Source: Mycobacterium kansasii ATCC 12478 (GTDB lineage: Bacteria > Actinomycetota > Actinomycetes > Mycobacteriales > Mycobacteriaceae). Taken from it: a stretch of 64,000 bases of DNA. A program made the translations under genes and the position numbers. Of the stretch, positions 61,601 to 64,000 are shown piece by piece. The notes beneath the pieces were generated by a model. That model saw only the letters and a program-made list of their open reading frames with translations. It made no database searches and had not been told where the DNA came from. The stretch spans positions 3,286,001-3,350,000 of the forward strand of contig NC_022663.1 in the NCBI RefSeq assembly GCF_000157895.3. Direction: 5' to 3'. Positions within the stretch are counted from its first letter, which is position 1. Each line of letters opens with the position of its first letter.

Positions 61601-61915
61601 GAAGGCCCGGTGATCGCGGTGAGCATAATCTCACGCAGCAGCCCTGACTCCACCTCGAGCACACCGGGCCCGCGAGTTCCCCGAATGCCCGGCATCGTCG
61701 ATACCCTCATGCGCACCATGACGATTGGCAGCGGCATGGCGTCGGCTGCGGCAATGGCCCAGGCCGATGTGGTCATCCAACCGGACACGAGCAGCATCGG
61801 GTTTCTGGAGTTCCATCAGATCGATCGCGCCCGAGAAGCGGGTCGGATGGCGGCCCGCGAGGCATTGCCGCAGATTATGAAGCTAACGACCGCGGCAGCC
61901 GGGCGCAGGGCGTAA
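58646..61915 (+). CDS. MFS transporter-cNMP-binding-patatin fusion protein
   Basis: A 1089-residue multidomain membrane protein like M. tuberculosis Rv3239c/Rv3728. Residues about 50-515 form a 14-helix MFS drug/proton antiporter (FLDSTIVNIAFPAIQRYF; GRLADLLGRKRMFI). Residues about 545-660 are a cyclic-nucleotide-binding domain (PLFAELDADTLRELQ; GDVIGELGLLVDAPRSASIR). Residues about 820-1010 are a patatin lipase with oxyanion loop GGGGARAFAHLG, nucleophile GTSMG and catalytic DGG (HVDGGVLNNLP). A chain-anchored phospholipase controlled by cyclic nucleotide is a reasonable reading. It ends 10 bp from a convergent cyclase-domain gene. Confidence 0.95.
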   Translation: MAHKAAAHKGTTGSGAEWLSGNDKSTVAATSGRRRNRAGGSPLVLTRRRQPSPTAVLLVASFGAFLAFLDSTIVNIAFPAIQRYFHGSSISSLSWVLNAYNIVFAAFLVAAGRLADLLGRKRMFIYGVGLFTIASVLCAAADTVTQLVAFRVLQGVGAAVLVPASLALVVERFDAARRAHGVGLWGAAAALASGLGPPIGGALVQASSWRWVFLVNLPLGIIAVVVARRGLVESRAPGRRRVPDLRGASLLAIALGLLTLGLIKGPDWGWTNPGAIGSFLAAAAAMAGFVLSSRSHPAPLIEPAFLRIQSFVSGTALTVVAAAGFYAYLLTHVLFLNYVWHYTLLQAGFAIAPAALVAAVVAAVLGRVADQHGYRAIVVVGALIWAGSLVWYIERVGNKPDFLGAWLPGQLLQGLGVGATLPMLGGAALAGLGAGSSYATASAVVSSARQVGAVIGIAVLVIVIGSPIRGAADEALRRGWTTSAVCFVAVAVGALVLGRTRNVHHAVPEPGPALPVDVAASEPPAPLVVIPEAPAPAPSGDVDLRALPLFAELDADTLRELQDRAERVELDAGCYLFHAGDESDAVYVVQNGRLHVIQHDAVVRELGRGDVIGELGLLVDAPRSASIRAVRDCTLVRLTKTQFDAIANTGVLRTLVRSLATRLRQIPAAPRPTAPQVVISVVGVDTDAPVPLVAGELVTLLSTQLRAVDPGRVDRDGLERAEQAADKVVLHATKDDLAWRDFCLRVADRVILVAGQPGPPLQPLPPQAAGADLVLGGPPADRNQRQAWEELITPRSVHVVRPDVVDDDLRPLSARIAGRSIGLVLGGGGARAFAHLGVLDELEAAGITIDRYAGTSMGAIIAAVAACGVDAAGTDARVYESFVRHNPIRDYTLPRAGLIRGQRTMVLLRRAYGDRLIEELPKQFRCVSVDLIARRAVVHRRGPLAEVVGCSLRLPGLYPPGLYNGTLHVDGGVLNNLPVDTLADQEGPVIAVSIISRSSPDSTSSTPGPRVPRMPGIVDTLMRTMTIGSGMASAAAMAQADVVIQPDTSSIGFLEFHQIDRAREAGRMAAREALPQIMKLTTAAAGRRA

Positions 61916-61925
61916 GCGTCACCAC

Positions 61926-62894
61926 CTACAAGCGCTTAAGCACCGGGTAAACGATCTGCTTCCCGTGCCGGCCCTTGATCGCAACTTCCTCGGGGTCGCC
62001 CCACACGTATTGCGACTCGACGGCGTCGTGGACGACATCGGTGACCATGACTGGCGCACGCCCGGCTCGCCCCGCGATGCCGGACAGCCGGAAAGCCACG
62101 TTGGTCGAGTCACCCACGATGGCCTCGGACAATCTGACCATCGAGGTGAGCGCGGCCTTTCCCTGCACCACGGCCCAACCCATCTGTATGGGTGAGCCGT
62201 CTTCTTGACGCAGCGGTAGCTCGGGTCCGATCTCTTCGACCCGGTGGTTTGCGGCCAATGCGAAGTCGATCGCGAGTTCGTTGGCCTGGGGAAGGGCTTT
62301 CAGGTCCCATACGGCATATAGCGCGTCACCAGCGTAGTGGTTGAGCGTGCCATGGTATTCGTGCAGCACACGACTAAGTTGCTTCCAGAGGGCCTGCAAA
62401 CCCTGGGCAATCAACTTGTGATCCGTGGCTTCCGAGATCGTCGAATAGCTGGTGATATCGCCAACGACCATCACCATGGCCGCTTCACTAATCTCGGTGT
62501 ACGTCAGATTCGGATCTATGTGTCTAACTGCGGTGAATCGATCCGTCTGGAATGTCAACTCGACTTTGCCGATTCGGATGCGGTCATGGCTTTGAATGCG
62601 TACCGGAATAGCGCGTTCCAGTCGCACGTCGTTCAGCCATGTTCCGTTGGTACTGGTATCGATCGCGAAAGCTTGATCTGCCACGACATCCAAGCGGATT
62701 TCGAGGTGGTTGCGTGATACCGCCTGATCGGCAACCAGAAGTCTGCGCTGCTCGCTGATTCCCAGGCACTGGCGGCCGACGTACAGCTGATCGAAGATCG
62801 GCACAACCACATCTCGACCATTGACCTGCCCGACCAGAAAACCCAGCGGTTCCGCCGTTTCCTGACCTGGCGAGGCCGAGTCCCGGTCCTCCAC
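61926..62894 (-). CDS. FHA-domain and class III nucleotide cyclase protein
   Basis: A 322-residue soluble protein. The N-terminal FHA domain (about 35-120) has YVGRQ...VSRNHLEIRLD and DTSTNGTWLND, a phosphothreonine-binding module. The C-terminal class III cyclase domain (about 135-310) keeps both metal aspartates (VVGDITSYS and HYAGDALYAVWD) and the transition-state Asn/Arg pair in GDSTNVAFRLSG. The lysine that usually contacts the purine before the second aspartate is not obvious (LNHYAGD), so activity or specificity may differ. It is convergent with the cNMP-binding patatin gene. Confidence 0.92.
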   Translation of the reverse strand: MEDRDSASPGQETAEPLGFLVGQVNGRDVVVPIFDQLYVGRQCLGISEQRRLLVADQAVSRNHLEIRLDVVADQAFAIDTSTNGTWLNDVRLERAIPVRIQSHDRIRIGKVELTFQTDRFTAVRHIDPNLTYTEISEAAMVMVVGDITSYSTISEATDHKLIAQGLQALWKQLSRVLHEYHGTLNHYAGDALYAVWDLKALPQANELAIDFALAANHRVEEIGPELPLRQEDGSPIQMGWAVVQGKAALTSMVRLSEAIVGDSTNVAFRLSGIAGRAGRAPVMVTDVVHDAVESQYVWGDPEEVAIKGRHGKQIVYPVLKRL

Positions 62895-63079
62895 CCTGTG
62901 CCCTCCTCACGGGAATAGAGACGCTCGGTACCGACGCCCAAGACGCCGGGGATCGTCAGTTTCCCGGCCGGCGCCGAGGAAGTTACGCATCGCCTAGCTG
63001 GTGAGGCTGCCGTACGACCTCCCAGGTTGGGAGTGTAGTGGGTTTAACCTCTTCTGGGCTCAATAAATTAACGCAAACC

Positions 63080-64000
63080 TCAACTACACGGTTGAAGGAA
63101 GACCCTTGCGAGATCGGACATGCTGGTCGCGCTGCCTTCGTCCCAAGCTGCCTGAAATTCTTCGGCACTGAGCTGCTCCCGTATGCGACGTTCGCATTCG
63201 GCGTGGAATCCTCCGACGAACGAGGAAACCAGCGGCGCCCCGCTAACCCGGCTTATTTCGGCAGCGGCTGCCATCAGAACGACGGCTTGCCGCGGCTGGC
63301 CGAGCGATTCGGTGATCCATGCACGCACTTCGAACCCATTAGCCAACGCAAATGTGTCGTAGACCGCGACGGAAAGCTCGAAAGCCTGCTGGAGCAGCTG
63401 CTCGGCGGTCTGCAATTGACCGAGCGCCCAGTGCGCGACCCCAACCACGCCGGTCGCGATTCCGCGCAACGCCCAGTCGCCGCGCGTTTCGGTCAAGGCG
63501 AGGGCTTTCTGAGACCAAGCCAGGGCACTTGCGGCGTCGCCGCAGATCAAGTCCATCCAGCACAACGCCGACATCGAGGCCACCTGGACTTCGAAGTCGT
63601 CAGTAGACGCTATCGCCTGCAATAGGCACTGGCGTCCGTGGTCAATGCCGCCGGTGAGTAGTCCGGTATACCCATCGAGGTAGCTGATCCTGCCTCGGGT
63701 GAGCGGGTCGTCGATGACTTCGAGCAGCTGACGCGCCTCGGTGAGCCAACCCATGGCCGCGCCCAGATCCCCACGCTCGAGGCCTATGTGAGCCGCTGTG
63801 AACAAGGTGCGGATGCGAGCCACACTCGGCTCTGACGCTACGACGGCCAGAGCACGGCTGGTCCACTGGAACCCTTCGCTGAGCATGCCGTGGAACATCC
63901 AGAATCGGCGCAAGGCGGCGACCATTTCCGCCGCCCTTGCTGGACAGTCGCCCAAGTTGAACTGCAACGCCTCGCGAATATTGGGCATCTCACGCATCAG
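63080..64000 (-). CDS. TPR/AfsR-type regulator, C-terminal part (5' end off window)
   Basis: The minus strand is open from the right edge to a stop at 63080, at least 305 residues. The sequence is a series of helical repeats (NIREALQFNLGDCPARAAEM, AAHIGLERGDLGAAMGWLTE, WSQKALALTETRGDWALRGI, HWALGQLQTAEQLLQQAFEL) found in the C-terminal part of ATPase-containing transcription regulators such as M. tuberculosis Rv0890c/Rv1358/Rv2488c. Those proteins end with a LuxR HTH. This one ends DLARVFLQPCS without an HTH, so the DNA-binding domain is lacking or elsewhere. The ATPase/cyclase N-terminal domains would lie beyond the window. Confidence 0.85.
   Translation of the reverse strand: MMREMPNIREALQFNLGDCPARAAEMVAALRRFWMFHGMLSEGFQWTSRALAVVASEPSVARIRTLFTAAHIGLERGDLGAAMGWLTEARQLLEVIDDPLTRGRISYLDGYTGLLTGGIDHGRQCLLQAIASTDDFEVQVASMSALCWMDLICGDAASALAWSQKALALTETRGDWALRGIATGVVGVAHWALGQLQTAEQLLQQAFELSVAVYDTFALANGFEVRAWITESLGQPRQAVVLMAAAAEISRVSGAPLVSSFVGGFHAECERRIREQLSAEEFQAAWDEGSATSMSDLARVFLQPCS

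Noticed and set aside
1..64000. tRNA, rRNA or tmRNA genes
   Set aside because: No cloverleaf-like segment or rRNA signature was recognised by eye; a tRNAscan/Infernal run would settle it.

Overview
The window is a high-GC slow-growing Mycobacterium chromosome, but not the M. tuberculosis complex. Evidence: a PPE-MPTR gene, a PE_PGRS scrap, mtc28, ponA1, celA1, CYP144, ctpF, an Eis-like acetyltransferase and an intein-bearing dnaB. The first half follows the order of M. tuberculosis Rv0037c to Rv0062 almost gene by gene (M. tuberculosis equivalences are from memory, not searches). The dnaB intein is a 144-residue mini-intein, similar in size to the one I recall for M. leprae and far shorter than the M. 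tuberculosis one. I cannot name the species.

Layout. 1-13.4 kb: MFS transporter (partial), YqgE, Rv0039c-like, mtc28, leuS, then an SDR, a MarR regulator and a polar amino acid ABC transporter whose binding protein is fused to its permease, followed by GntR, LLM oxidoreductase and Rv0045c-like esterase. 13.5-15.1 kb: a PPE-MPTR gene placed between the esterase and ino1. 15.3-25.5 kb: ino1, PadR, Rv0048c, Rv0049, the overlapping ponA1-Rv0051-Rv0052 group, and the rpsF-ssb-rpsR1-rplI operon, with a 57-bp triple repeat inside it and a strong hairpin terminator after it. 26.3-28.1 kb: dnaB with its intein. 28.1-32.7 kb: structured non-coding sequence, a repeat protein, a frameshifted parE toxin relic, CYP144, an oxidoreductase relic and celA1.

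33-49.6 kb is a block that, in the M. tuberculosis order, would separate celA1 from icd2. It holds an AAA ATPase, a Cys-every-third-residue repeat protein, RNase Z, a NUDIX hydrolase, a CPBP protease, a TetR/acyl-CoA dehydrogenase/glycosyltransferase operon, a membrane-anchored SagB-like oxidoreductase preceded by a coupled 28-residue ORF, the ctpF/universal-stress-protein pair (a hypoxia DosR pair in M. tuberculosis), an Eis-like acetyltransferase, a deazaflavin-dependent reductase and a DUF2905 protein. icd2 and a ketosteroid-dehydrogenase-like flavoprotein follow.

53.7-58.3 kb is decaying DNA: a hisC scrap abutting a truncated tetR, a 5'-shortened MaoC-like gene, an internally deleted P450, an IS3-family transposase relic joined to a group II intron maturase relic, and a PE_PGRS tail. 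The right end carries an MFS-cNMP-binding-patatin fusion convergent with an FHA-cyclase gene (a possible cAMP signalling pair) and the C-terminal part of a TPR/AfsR-type regulator running off the window.
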